From NCBI RefSeq assembly GCF_001423405.1, contig NZ_LMNS01000036.1, forward strand, positions 248,001-312,000: a DNA stretch of 64,000 nucleotides. Direction: 5' to 3'. Source of the stretch: Methylobacterium sp. Leaf123. Its GTDB lineage: Bacteria; Pseudomonadota; Alphaproteobacteria; Rhizobiales; Beijerinckiaceae. Position numbers and translations under genes: made by a program. The notes under the pieces are model-generated. The model was not told where the DNA came from. It did not search any database and saw only the letters and a list, made by a program, of their open reading frames with translations. Positions 41,601 to 49,234 of the stretch are shown one piece after another; position 1 is the stretch's first letter, and each line of letters starts with the position of its first letter.

Positions 41601-42194
41601 CCGGGCGGGTACCAGCTCTTCGGGCGCACGATCCAGGTCTGGAACACGTGGCGGACCACCCGCGAATTCGTGCCCGGCCATCCCTGGCTGCTGCGGCCGT
41701 TCGACCGCATCCGCTTCTTCCCCGTCAGCCACGACGAGCTGACCGAGGCCCGCGCCGCCTTCCCGCACGGAGCCTATCCGATCCGGATCGAGGCGGGCAC
41801 GTTCTCCTATGCCGAGCACCGGGCGATGCTCGCGGGCAACGCCGCCGAGATCGAACACGCCGGCGCGCGCCAGAGGGCGGCCTTCGCCGCCGAGCGCGAG
41901 CGCTGGAAGGCGGAAGGGCTCGACAGCTTCGTCGCCGACGAGGCGGTGTCCACTGAGGCCGCCGAGATCCCGCCGGGCTGCGAGGGCGTGCCGACCACCG
42001 TGCCCGGCAATGTCTGGAAGGTTCTCGTCGGCGCGGGCGAGACCGTGGCCGCCGGCCAGACGGTGGCGATCCTCGAATCGATGAAGATGGAGGTGGCGGT
42101 CACCGCCCCCGTCGGCGGCCGGGTCCGCGAGATCCGGGCCCAGCCCGGCCGCACCCTGCGCGGCGGCGACCTTGTCGCCATCCTCGAACTCTGA
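38664..42194 (+). CDS. Biotin-dependent guanidine (urea-type) carboxylase
   Basis: A 1176-residue carboxylase. Domains in order: biotin carboxylase with ATP-grasp (about 1-450; KVLVANRGEIAARVV, TAGGGGIGMQ), a KipA/KipI-type carboxyltransferase (about 465-1090; GVPPSGPMDARSF, GPSLGGFVCPAVI, MCIYGMEGPGGYQLFGRTIQ), and a biotinyl domain with ESMKMEV (Lys1141). Known members carboxylate urea or guanidine. The guanidine-I riboswitch and adjacent deiminase pair favour guanidine. Carboxyltransferase residues His685-Asp686-Asn687 (HDNAYAVG) lie near the position where published work places an Asp in urea enzymes and Asn in guanidine enzymes; this alignment is from memory. The product passes to the deiminase and then allophanate hydrolase. 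Confidence 0.9.
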   Translation: MFAKVLVANRGEIAARVVRTLRRMGIASVAVYSDADRFTPGVLAADEAVRLGPAPAAQSYLDVEAVIAACRATGAEAVHPGYGFLSENVGFAERLAAEGIRFIGPRPEHLRAFGLKHTARELAKASGVPLLPGTDLLPDVETALSAAETIGYPVMLKSTAGGGGIGMQLCHSAQELAERFAAVERTARASFGDARVYLERFVAQARHVEVQIFGDGRGRVVALGERDCSLQRRNQKVIEETPAPGLSDAVHARLHAAAVALGESVAYASAGTVEFIYDPDREDFSFLEVNTRLQVEHPVTEAVFGIDLVEWMVRQAAGEDPIAAAGPLVPKGAAIEARLYAEIPHANFSPSAGLLTEVRFPEHARIDGWIATGTEVTPFYDPMLAKIIVTGADRPAALAALRQALADTAVSGIETNLDYLRTIAASDLLASGRVATTALRDLAYAPKSIEVLLPGAQSSLQELPGRLGLWEVGVPPSGPMDARSFAQANALVGNGPDTCALELTVSGPTLRFHTEAVVALAGAAMCLTLDGETRPHGQAFPVRAGQTLAIGAIEGPGQRAYLALRGGLAAPVVLGSRATFALGAFGGHATGVLKAGDVLHLGDAPEVAAAPPEPAPLTQDWEIGVVYGPHGAPDFFQEADIADLFAESYEVHFNSARTGVRLIGPTPRWARTDGGEAGLHPSNLHDNAYAVGAIDFTGDMPILLGPDGPSLGGFVCPAVIARDELWKMGQLRPGDTVRFRPLARPEDAMAAPALIGGADAEAGSPILARDETGPVPVAYRRQGDDNLLVEYGPMALDIGLRLRVHLLAEAVRAARLPGLTDLTPGIRSLQIHYDGTALPRHRLLGSLREIEAGLPAAEAVSVPSRIIHLPLSWNDPQAELAMRKYQELVRPNAPWCPSNIEFIRRINGLPDEAAVRNIIFDASYLVMGLGDVYLGAPVATPVDPRHRLVTTKYNPARTWTPENAVGIGGAYMCIYGMEGPGGYQLFGRTIQVWNTWRTTREFVPGHPWLLRPFDRIRFFPVSHDELTEARAAFPHGAYPIRIEAGTFSYAEHRAMLAGNAAEIEHAGARQRAAFAAERERWKAEGLDSFVADEAVSTEAAEIPPGCEGVPTTVPGNVWKVLVGAGETVAAGQTVAILESMKMEVAVTAPVGGRVREIRAQPGRTLRGGDLVAILEL

Positions 42195-42277
42195 GGCCGG
42201 GCCGGATCTTGCAAGGCCCGGCCGGCCGGATGGCGCAGCCCGCCCGGCGTGCGCCTCGCAAGGCACGGAGACGGCCG

Positions 42278-42397
42278 ATGATGCAGCAGATCCACCGCGC
42301 CCTCACCGCGATCCTCGGCCTCGTCGTGCTGGGCCTCCAGGCCCGGGCCGCCGGGCGGCTGCCGCAGAGCAACCGGGGCCGGGAGACGCCGCGATAG
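42278..42397 (+). CDS. Possible 39-aa hydrophobic small protein
   Basis: Starts ATG-ATG after CACGGAGACG. The product has one hydrophobic segment (ALTAILGLVVLGLQARAAG) that could be a membrane helix or a signal peptide, then a polar tail (RLPQSNRGRETPR). It sits in the 296-bp gap between the carboxylase and allophanate hydrolase genes, which otherwise holds only GC-rich inverted repeats (CCGGGCCGG... near 42200). No family recognised; it may be chance. Confidence 0.35.
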   Translation: MMQQIHRALTAILGLVVLGLQARAAGRLPQSNRGRETPR

Positions 42398-42490
42398 AGG
42401 CCGGCCGGCTCGGGTCGCCGGAGCCATTCCCCTTTGAATTTCGGGCCGCGTGCTGCCGGCACGCCGCCCCTTCACGGACGTGAGAGATCC

Positions 42491-44308
42491 ATGCCGGTTC
42501 CCGCCTTCCCGAGCCTCAGCACGCTCCACGCCGCCTATGCCGAGGGGCTCTCGCCCGAGGCGGTGGTGGCCGAGATCGATCGCCGGATCGCAGCGGCGGA
42601 TGATCCCGGCATCTTCCTCGCGCGGGTGCCGGAGGCGCAGATGCAGGCCGCCGCCCGCGGGCTTGGGCCGTTCGACCCCGTGAGCAAACCGCTCTGGGGC
42701 GTGCCCTTCGCGGTGAAGGACAACATCGACGTGGCGGGCCTGCCCACTACCGCCGCCTGCCCGGACTTCGCCTATACGCCGCAGGCGACCGCCCCGGCGG
42801 TCGAGCGCCTGCTCGCGGCCGGCGCGCTCCTCGTCGGCAAGACCAATCTCGATCAGTTCGCCACGGGGCTGGTCGGCGTGCGCACACCCTATCCGGTGCC
42901 GAAGAACGCCATCGATCCGGCCATCGTGCCGGGGGGCTCCTCGTCCGGCTCGGCGGTCGCGGTGGCGCGCGGCCTCGTCACCTTCGCGCTCGGCACCGAC
43001 ACGGCGGGCTCGGGCCGGGTCCCGGCTGGGCTCAACAACATCGTCGGGCTCAAGCCCTCCCTCGGCAGCGTCTCAGGCCGCGGTGTCGTCCCGGCCTGCC
43101 GCACGCTGGACACCCTCTCCGTCTTCGCCGGCACCGTGACGGAGGCCGATGCGGTCTACCGGATCATGGCCGGATACGATCCGCAGGATCCGTATTCGCG
43201 CGCGCTGCCTGTTCCGCCCCGCCCCGGCAGCCTGCCGCCGGGCCTGCGCGTCGGCGTGCCGGATGCGGCGGGCCTGATCTTTGCCGGCGACACGCTCTCG
43301 GCGGACGCCTTCGACGGGGCACTCGCCGACCTGCATACGGTGATCGGCAGCGCGGCAACGGCGGTCGATCTCGCGCCCTTCTTCGCGGTGGCGGAGCTTC
43401 TCTATGCCGGCCCCTGGGTGGCCGAGCGCTATCAGGCGATCCGCGGCTTCATCGAGGCACACCCGGAGGCCCTGCATCCGACCACGCGGGCGATCATCGG
43501 CGCGGCCACCGGCCACTCGGCGGCGGATGCCTTCGCCGGCCTCTACCGCCTCGCCGAACTGCGCCGGGCGACGGAAGCCGTCTGGCGCGGCATCGACGTG
43601 CTCGTGGTGCCGACCTACCCGCGTCCGCGCCGCGTCGCCGACCTCGCCGCCGACCCGGTCGGCCCCAACAGCGAACTCGGCACCTACACCAACTTCGTCA
43701 ACCTGCTCGATCTCTGCGCCCTCGCGGTGCCGAGCCGCGTCCGGGCCGACGGCTTCCCGTCCGGCGTCACGCTGATCGCGCCGCGCGGGGCCGACGGCCT
43801 CCTCGCCGAACTCGGCGCCCGCCTCCAGGCGGCGGCCGGCGGCACCCTCGGGGCGAGCGGCGTGCCGATCCCGGCGGAGGCTGCCCCACGCGGGGATCGC
43901 GCGCAAGGGGACGAGATCGAGATCGCGGTGGTCGGCGCGCACCTGTCCGGCCTGCCGCTCAACGGCGAGCTGACGGGGCGCGGCGGCCGCTTCCTGCGTG
44001 CCGTCCCCACGACGCCGGATTACCGCCTGCACGCGCTTCCCGGCGGGCCGCCGGCCCGGCCCGGCCTGATCCGCGTCGCACCCGGTTCGGGCCATGCGAT
44101 CGAGGCCGAGGTCTGGGCGCTGGCGCCAGACGCCTTCGGCCGTTTCGTGGCGGGGATTCCCGCGCCGCTGGCGATCGGAACACTGTCGCTGGCCGACGGC
44201 ACGACGCCCAAGGGATTCTTGGCGGAAGCGGCCGGGCTCACGGGCGCGCGCGACATCAGCGATCACGGCGGCTGGCGCGCCTATCTCGCCTCCGGACCCG
44301 CGACGTAG
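42491..44308 (+). CDS. atzF: Allophanate hydrolase
   Basis: A 605-residue amidase-signature enzyme that splits allophanate to two ammonia and two CO2, the last step of the guanidine or urea route. The catalytic triad is Lys76 (FAVKDN), cis-Ser150 (PGGSSSGSA) and Ser174 (DTAGSGR), with the expected 24-residue spacing between serines. The C-terminal domain (about 485-605; EIEIAVVGAHLSGLPLNGELTGRGG...) is the AtzF-specific domain missing from ordinary amidases. ATG 42491 was chosen because the N-terminus MPVPAFPSLSTL fits the family; an in-frame ATG 57 nt upstream has no good ribosome site. Confidence 0.92.
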   Translation: MPVPAFPSLSTLHAAYAEGLSPEAVVAEIDRRIAAADDPGIFLARVPEAQMQAAARGLGPFDPVSKPLWGVPFAVKDNIDVAGLPTTAACPDFAYTPQATAPAVERLLAAGALLVGKTNLDQFATGLVGVRTPYPVPKNAIDPAIVPGGSSSGSAVAVARGLVTFALGTDTAGSGRVPAGLNNIVGLKPSLGSVSGRGVVPACRTLDTLSVFAGTVTEADAVYRIMAGYDPQDPYSRALPVPPRPGSLPPGLRVGVPDAAGLIFAGDTLSADAFDGALADLHTVIGSAATAVDLAPFFAVAELLYAGPWVAERYQAIRGFIEAHPEALHPTTRAIIGAATGHSAADAFAGLYRLAELRRATEAVWRGIDVLVVPTYPRPRRVADLAADPVGPNSELGTYTNFVNLLDLCALAVPSRVRADGFPSGVTLIAPRGADGLLAELGARLQAAAGGTLGASGVPIPAEAAPRGDRAQGDEIEIAVVGAHLSGLPLNGELTGRGGRFLRAVPTTPDYRLHALPGGPPARPGLIRVAPGSGHAIEAEVWALAPDAFGRFVAGIPAPLAIGTLSLADGTTPKGFLAEAAGLTGARDISDHGGWRAYLASGPAT

Positions 44309-44406
44309 AGCCGTGCGCGGGCCCCGTCGCATCAGGTCGGAAGCCCCTTGGCGAAACCTCTCGGGGGGATGAACCCTTTCCTTGACGGAAGCCAAGGAGG
44401 TTCACG

Positions 44407-44622
44407 ATGGCAGACCCGAAGACGGAGCGGGAGGCGCTCGGGACACAGCCGCCCGGTCGCCCGCTCGGTGAGCGCAGCAAGCCCGAAGCGGAGCCGGATC
44501 TCGGACCGACGGGCCCGGCCTCGGCCGAGGGCGAGAAACCCGGTCCCCAATCCGGCGGCTACGATCGGCAATCGCCGGATCGTTCGACGGACAATGCGAA
44601 GGGCGGCTACGGCGCCGGCTGA
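44407..44622 (+). CDS. Small hydrophilic protein, 71 aa
   Basis: Preceded by AAGGAGG with 6 nt spacing, one of the strongest ribosome sites in the window, so translation is likely. The product is low-complexity and rich in Gly, Pro, Glu, Asp and Lys (ends TDNAKGGYGAG), with no hydrophobic segment, as expected for an intrinsically disordered protein. No family or function recognised. A TTGAC-containing stretch (44380-44390) upstream is a possible promoter element. Confidence 0.7.
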   Translation: MADPKTEREALGTQPPGRPLGERSKPEAEPDLGPTGPASAEGEKPGPQSGGYDRQSPDRSTDNAKGGYGAG

Positions 44623-44845
44623 GCCGCCCCGCGGGGCAGGCGACCCGTGTCGCGGCCTGCCCCGCAAAGCCGGTGATCGAGCGCCGAAGGGGCCGTCTCA
44701 TCCCCAGGGCGCGGCGTGTTCAAAACTGGGTGTAAGTCTCTGAGGGGCCGTGGGTCGCATTGCCCTTTTCCACCGTCTGTCCCCATATGGGAACGAAAGA
44801 CGAACAGCCGTCTTATCGGAGTCGGAACGAGGGGGTTTGGTGCAG

Positions 44846-45067
44846 ATGGCACGCTACCGCTTTCACGCGACGAACGGCTATGCATGCGTCTTCGACGCCC
44901 AGGGCAAGGACATCCGGGTTCCCGCGCGCCTCGTCCGGCGGGCCGACGAGGTGGCGCAGGCGGTGATGAGCAGCCTGGATGACCAAGAGGATTGGTCGCA
45001 GTGGCATGTCAGCGTGCACGACCTCAACGGCCGCCGCGTGCTGGTGAAGCCGTTCGTGTCGGGCTGA
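44846..45067 (+). CDS. DUF6894-family small protein
   Basis: A 73-residue protein with the DUF6894 pattern: RYRFHATNGYACVFDAQGKDIRVPARLVRRADEVAQAVMSS, then DWSQWHVSVHDLNGRRVLVKPF. Such proteins are common in Methylobacterium and rhizobia and often occur in several copies; their function is unknown. The start is the first ATG matching the family, with GAGGGGG 12 nt upstream; the frame is open further back but without similarity. A second member is at 52588-52812 (- strand). Confidence 0.75.
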   Translation: MARYRFHATNGYACVFDAQGKDIRVPARLVRRADEVAQAVMSSLDDQEDWSQWHVSVHDLNGRRVLVKPFVSG

Positions 45068-45112
45068 TCGAGCCTCAGGCGGAACGCGGTCGCGGCGTTG
45101 GCCGCTGCCGCT

Positions 45113-45640
45113 CTACCAGCATACCCGCGGCAAGCGCCGCTTCCACCGCTCGCCCAAGCGCAGCGTCTCGCTCCCCGGCCGGTCCGAGCGGCGCCGGCTG
45201 ACGACGAGAGGGGCTGTCTCCGTCACGGGCTGGGGAGGCTCCGGGACCGCCGGTTCGACGACCGCGACGGCATTCGGAATCGGCACCTTCCGCGGTCGGC
45301 CCCGGCGACGCGGGGCGCCGTCGGGCGCGGTGCTGGGCGGCGCAACCCGGCGAACGCGCGCAAGCACCTCGGGCTCGATCACGGGTTCCGCTTCGGGCTC
45401 AGGAACCTCCGCAACGAGAAGACTCGGCAGGATGCGGCGATGCTCGGGGGCAGCCTCGTCAGAGGGTGTCCGAGGGCTGGACGCGGCGGCCTCGAGTGAG
45501 GGCCACAGGGCCGCGGCTTCTGCGTGTCCCGCCCGCTTTTGCGCCTCCCGTGGCAGCTTCGAGGGGATGGAGACGAAGCGGGTCTGGCCGTTCGACTTGG
45601 CTTCGACGGTGAACGGTCGCCGGCCACGGTTGCGCAACAT
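45113..45640 (-). CDS. Basic hypothetical protein with an AT-hook-like motif
   Basis: About 175 residues (the frame is open to 45697). It starts MLRNRGRRPFTVEAKSNGQTRFVSIPSKL, has a Pro/Glu-rich middle (EVPEPEAEPVIEPEVLARVRR), an AT-hook-like RRRGRPRKVP and a basic end (RRRSDRPGSETLRLGERWKRRLPR). The layout suggests a DNA-binding accessory or chromatin-like protein. The start is uncertain; 45640 was chosen because the RNRGRRPFTVE segment is the only part that recalls other alphaproteobacterial proteins. Confidence 0.55.
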   Translation of the reverse strand: MLRNRGRRPFTVEAKSNGQTRFVSIPSKLPREAQKRAGHAEAAALWPSLEAAASSPRTPSDEAAPEHRRILPSLLVAEVPEPEAEPVIEPEVLARVRRVAPPSTAPDGAPRRRGRPRKVPIPNAVAVVEPAVPEPPQPVTETAPLVVSRRRSDRPGSETLRLGERWKRRLPRVCW

Positions 45641-45963
45641 ACCGATCCTGATGTTGAGAGCTTGGGTCTCTGTTCGAAACACCTTGCACCCGCACATGCC
45701 GTGCCACGAAGTGTTTGTCGAGACCGGGGAACATCAAGCCTTCACGAGGCGGTGCCGTGCGAGGGACCGGATGGTCTCACCGTTCCGGTCGGGCGCTCTC
45801 CGATCCGCCGGAAGGGGTGAAACGTTCCGAGCGGCTCATCAACATCATGTCGATCAAGGATTTGAGCCGGCCTGATGGCTCGGACTGTGGCGCTTCCCAG
45901 TCGTGTGCGGCTTGCTGAGCGGGAGGGCATTTCGAGCGCCCTCCCCTCCCTCATATGCGCCGG

Positions 45964-46179
45964 TTACATCCGGTGACGCATCGACCGGTGATGGTGGCGA
46001 TGCATCATCCGCTTGCGCATCATGTGCCGGTGCATCATCCGCCGCTCGTGGTGGGACATGCGAGCCTGCGTGACGCTGCTCTCGGCTTGGATGCCGGCGG
46101 GCGCAATCGGAGCTGCCGATGCGGTGCCGGCGGCAAAGCCTCCCAGCAGGATTGCCAGCGCGAGCGTAGTCTTCTTCAT
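45964..46179 (-). CDS. Exported His/Met/Arg-rich small protein
   Basis: A 71-residue protein: signal peptide KKTTLALAILLGGFAAGTASA, then a short linker and a C-terminal 30 residues made almost only of His, Met and Arg (about 10 Met and 9 His). This composition suggests periplasmic copper or other soft-metal binding. ATG 46179 is favoured because AAGGAG lies exactly 6 nt upstream; the alternative ATG at 46185 touches the ribosome site. No neighbouring metal gene is seen. Confidence 0.75.
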   Translation of the reverse strand: MKKTTLALAILLGGFAAGTASAAPIAPAGIQAESSVTQARMSHHERRMMHRHMMRKRMMHRHHHRSMRHRM

Positions 46180-46327
46180 CACCATCTCCTTGGGAGCTTA
46201 GGGCCGTCCCAGGCAGGGTGGATAGGTGATTGTCCTCGGCCAAGGTTCCCAAGGGGGAGGATTTATCTCAAGCGCCACCTGCGGAATTGCCTCTGCGCCC
46301 CCGGCTGAAACCTCGCTCGCTTGTCGC

Positions 46328-46510
46328 TTAACGCTTCTTGCCCAACTCCGCCGCGATGTCCTTTGTCATGCGACCCACCTTTCGGTGCGCGGCGGCGAGT
46401 TGGTCCTGCGTGACGCCCCAGCGCTTCATCCAGAACTCGACCGCTTTGCGCTCGCTGAGGTCGAGACGGTCCTTGTCGATGAAGCCGCGCTTGTCCTTGA
46501 GGCCAGCCAT
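46328..46510 (-). CDS. DUF3606-family small protein
   Basis: A 60-residue protein with the DUF3606 pattern (KDKRGFIDKDRLDLSERKAVEFWMKRWGVTQDQLAAAHRKVGRMTKDIAAEL). The family is short, helical and widespread in alphaproteobacteria, with no assigned biochemical role. The start is the first ATG consistent with the family; the frame extends to 46561 without similarity. Confidence 0.75.
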   Translation of the reverse strand: MAGLKDKRGFIDKDRLDLSERKAVEFWMKRWGVTQDQLAAAHRKVGRMTKDIAAELGKKR

Positions 46511-46805
46511 GAATGATCCCGTGAGGTCGTCGGAGGGCGTCGGATTGGGTGAGGTGGGCAAGGCCGCCCGTATCTCAAGGCGCGTGCGGAGGTATACCCG
46601 CGGGGATTCACTTCTATTCGCTGCGCCCGCCAGGGATCACCTCAAGCAGCTCGGGAGGCACCCACGCACGGAACGAGCATGTGTCGTTGGGGCACGGAAC
46701 GAGGTGAGTTTTGAGGCCCCTTCGAGAGGATCACCTATAGCACAGGTGCCGCCCAAACCTCTGAAAGTCCGCGTTTCTCGCCGGACCAGCCACTGAGCGG
46801 AGTTG

Positions 46806-46895
46806 TGGCGGAAGGGGTGGGATTCGAACCCACGGTGGAGTTGCCCCCACGGCGGTTTTCAAGACCGCTGCCTTAAACCACTCGGCCACCCTTCC
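46806..46895 (-). tRNA. tRNA-Ser(TGA)
   Basis: On the - strand a 90-nt tRNA starting GGAAGGGTGGCCGAGTGG (class II D-arm), anticodon loop CTTGAAA with anticodon TGA, a long variable arm (GTGGGGGCAACTCCAC), T-loop GGTTCGAATCC and acceptor end CCCTTCC followed by an encoded GCCA. Acceptor stem GGAAGGG/CCCTTCC pairs fully. Confidence 0.95.
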
Positions 46896-47009
46896 CCGTG
46901 CGCGCCTTGGCGGCACAGGCTTGTCTATGGCCCCGCGGGGATCAGCGTCAATGTTCGATGCGCGGATCGGGGCTGCGCGGTTGCGCAGGGCGGTGGCGCA
47001 GAGCCGGGC

Positions 47010-49172
47010 TCAGGCCGGGCGCAGGCGGGTGAGCTGGTCGAGGAGGGCGCGGTCGTGGAGGAGGGCGAAGCGCTCCTTCGGGGTGAGCCAGGTCTGCGCC
47101 TCGGTCAGGGTTTCCGCCTCCACGATCTTGGCGCGGGCGAGCGTGTGGTCGGCGTCGATGGTCCCGCGGGGCCGGGGCGTGCCTTCGGGCAGCATCGTGG
47201 CGTGGGCGTGGGCGAGGCTCGGATCGGCGTGGAGCGCGGCGAGCGCGTCGGTGTCGTCGAAGGCCCGGGTCTCGTTGCGGCGGGCGAGTTCGCCGGCGCG
47301 GCGGGCGATGGGCGGCTGGGCCTGCTCCTCCGGCGTCACCAGCAGGCCGCGGTGCTTCAGGGCGAGGCCGAGCGCCAGTTGCCCGCTCGCCCAGGAGAGC
47401 GGGATCGCCAGGACGAGGCCGAGGATCGTCGGCGACATCCACAGGAACAGGGAGGTGGCGATGGCGAAGGCCGCGACGCCGGTGACGAGGCCGAGGCCGG
47501 TATGCCAGCGGTGGCGGCGCACGATGTCCGCAAGGGGAATCGAGCCGTCGTCGCGTCGCTGCGGGTTCCAGCCGGTGTCGCGCCCGGCCAGGATCTGGAA
47601 CACCGAGCCCGACTGGACCAGCATCGCGATCGGCGCGATCAGCGCCGAGAGCAGGATCTCGATCAAGAAGGACAGGGTCAGCCGCCCCGCGCCCCCGCTG
47701 GCCCGCCGGGTCTCGCCGTCCAGAAGCGCCAGGATCAGGCCTAAGAATTTCGGGGCGAGCAGGATGCCCATGGTTAGGGCGAAGAGCTGGAGCGCGCGCA
47801 CCGGGTCGAAGCGCGGCCAGACCGGATAGAGGCCGAACTCGGCGGAGAAGTATTCCGGGCGCACCCAGGCCGTCTGCACCACGATGATGATGCCGATCAC
47901 GAGCTGGGCGAGCCAGAGCGGCGAGGCGACGTAGCCGGCGATGCCCGTGGCGAAATGCTGGCGCGAGGCGGGCGCGAGGCCCGCCGCGCCGATGACGCGG
48001 GCGTGCTGGAGGTTGCCCTGCGCCCAGCGCCGGTCGCGCACGGAGAGATCGATCAGCGAGGGCGGGCTCTCCTCATAGGAGCCTTCCAGCCGTGGCAGCA
48101 TGGTGACGCCCCAGCCGGCGCGCCGGATCAGCGCCGCCTCGACGAAGTCGTGGCTGAGGATGTGGCCGCCGAAGGGCGGGCGGCCCTTGAGGTCCGGCAG
48201 GCCCGCGGCCTCGGCGAAGGCCTCCATCCGGATGATGGCGTTGTGGCCCCAGTAATTGCCGTCGCGGCCCGACCAGACCGAGAGGCCGGTGGCGATGACG
48301 GGGCCGTAGATGCGCGCGGCGAATTGCTGAAGCCGGGCGAACAGGGTGTTGCGGTTGATGATGAGCGGCAGGCTCTGGATGATGCCGGCGCGAGGGTCGG
48401 CCTCCATCGCGGCGGCGAGCCGCACGATGCAGTCGCCGGTGAGCAGGCTGTCGGCGTCGAGCACCAGCATGTGGTCGTAGGCAGCGCCCCAGCCGGTGAC
48501 GAAATCGCCGATATTGCCGGCCTTGCGGTGATGGTTCTTGGCCCGGTGGCGGTAGTAGAGCCGGGCCTCGGGGCCGAGTTCGGCGCGCAGATCCAGGAAG
48601 GCGCGCTCCTCGGCGACCCAGGCGTCGGCCTGGGTCGAATCGGAGAGCACGAACCAGTCGAAATGGCGCCCGAGGCCGGTGGCCTCGACCTCCTCGTGCA
48701 TCGCCTGGAGGCCGCCGAAGACCCGGGCGCTGCCCTCGTTGTAGACCGGCATGACGATGGCGGTGCGGCTGGAAAGGCTCGCCGGACGCGGCGCCGGCTT
48801 GTCCCGCAGCAGCAGCGTCGCGAAGCCAAGGAGCGCGCCGGTGAATGCCAGCGCGATCCACGAGAAGTTCAGGACGAACAGCACCAGCAGCACGTACTGA
48901 AGCCAGGTCGCGCCGCCGGAGACCGAGATCACCTCGTACATCTGCCATGCGCCGTAGGCCGTCAGCGCCGCAGCCCCGCCGAACACGAACAAGCGCGCGG
49001 CCAGCGGCCCGCCGCCGCCGTCGCGGCGCGTCGCGGGCCGGGTACGCAGATCCTGCACCGGCATCGCCAGCGGGGCGCGCGGCGGCATGGCGGCCGGCTC
49101 GGTCCGCGCCTCGGCCCGCTGCGCCACGGGGCGGTCCATCACGGTCGAGGCGCTATCGGCGGGGTCGGGCAT
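47010..49172 (-). CDS. opgH: Glucan biosynthesis glucosyltransferase H
   Basis: A 720-residue inner-membrane GT2 glycosyltransferase that builds the linear backbone of osmoregulated periplasmic glucans. Membrane segments flank the catalytic domain (LFVFGGAAALTAYGAWQMY, YVLLVLFVLNFSWIALAFTGALLG before it; four or more after). Catalytic landmarks are IVMPVYNEG, VLDADSLLTGD (the DxD), HDFVEAALIRRAG and the acceptor RRWAQGNLQH. The start gives a normal cytoplasmic tail with GGAG upstream; the frame upstream of 49172 overlaps opgG. It is the second gene after opgG on the same strand. Confidence 0.93.
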   Translation of the reverse strand: MPDPADSASTVMDRPVAQRAEARTEPAAMPPRAPLAMPVQDLRTRPATRRDGGGGPLAARLFVFGGAAALTAYGAWQMYEVISVSGGATWLQYVLLVLFVLNFSWIALAFTGALLGFATLLLRDKPAPRPASLSSRTAIVMPVYNEGSARVFGGLQAMHEEVEATGLGRHFDWFVLSDSTQADAWVAEERAFLDLRAELGPEARLYYRHRAKNHHRKAGNIGDFVTGWGAAYDHMLVLDADSLLTGDCIVRLAAAMEADPRAGIIQSLPLIINRNTLFARLQQFAARIYGPVIATGLSVWSGRDGNYWGHNAIIRMEAFAEAAGLPDLKGRPPFGGHILSHDFVEAALIRRAGWGVTMLPRLEGSYEESPPSLIDLSVRDRRWAQGNLQHARVIGAAGLAPASRQHFATGIAGYVASPLWLAQLVIGIIIVVQTAWVRPEYFSAEFGLYPVWPRFDPVRALQLFALTMGILLAPKFLGLILALLDGETRRASGGAGRLTLSFLIEILLSALIAPIAMLVQSGSVFQILAGRDTGWNPQRRDDGSIPLADIVRRHRWHTGLGLVTGVAAFAIATSLFLWMSPTILGLVLAIPLSWASGQLALGLALKHRGLLVTPEEQAQPPIARRAGELARRNETRAFDDTDALAALHADPSLAHAHATMLPEGTPRPRGTIDADHTLARAKIVEAETLTEAQTWLTPKERFALLHDRALLDQLTRLRPA

Positions 49173-49234
49173 CGTTGCTCCGGCAAGGGGTCGGCAAGGG
49201 GCCGGCAAAGGGGTCGGCACGGCGCCCGCAAGGA

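Noticed and set aside
38664..42194. Annotation as urea carboxylase
   Set aside because: The enzyme family alone allows it, but the guanidine-I riboswitch and the DUF1989 pair make guanidine the more likely substrate.
39723..42266. 847-codon open frame on the - strand
   Set aside because: Shadow of the carboxylase gene.
45854..46252. 132-codon frame on the - strand
   Set aside because: Overlaps the His/Met-rich exported protein in another frame; that one has the ribosome site and signal peptide.
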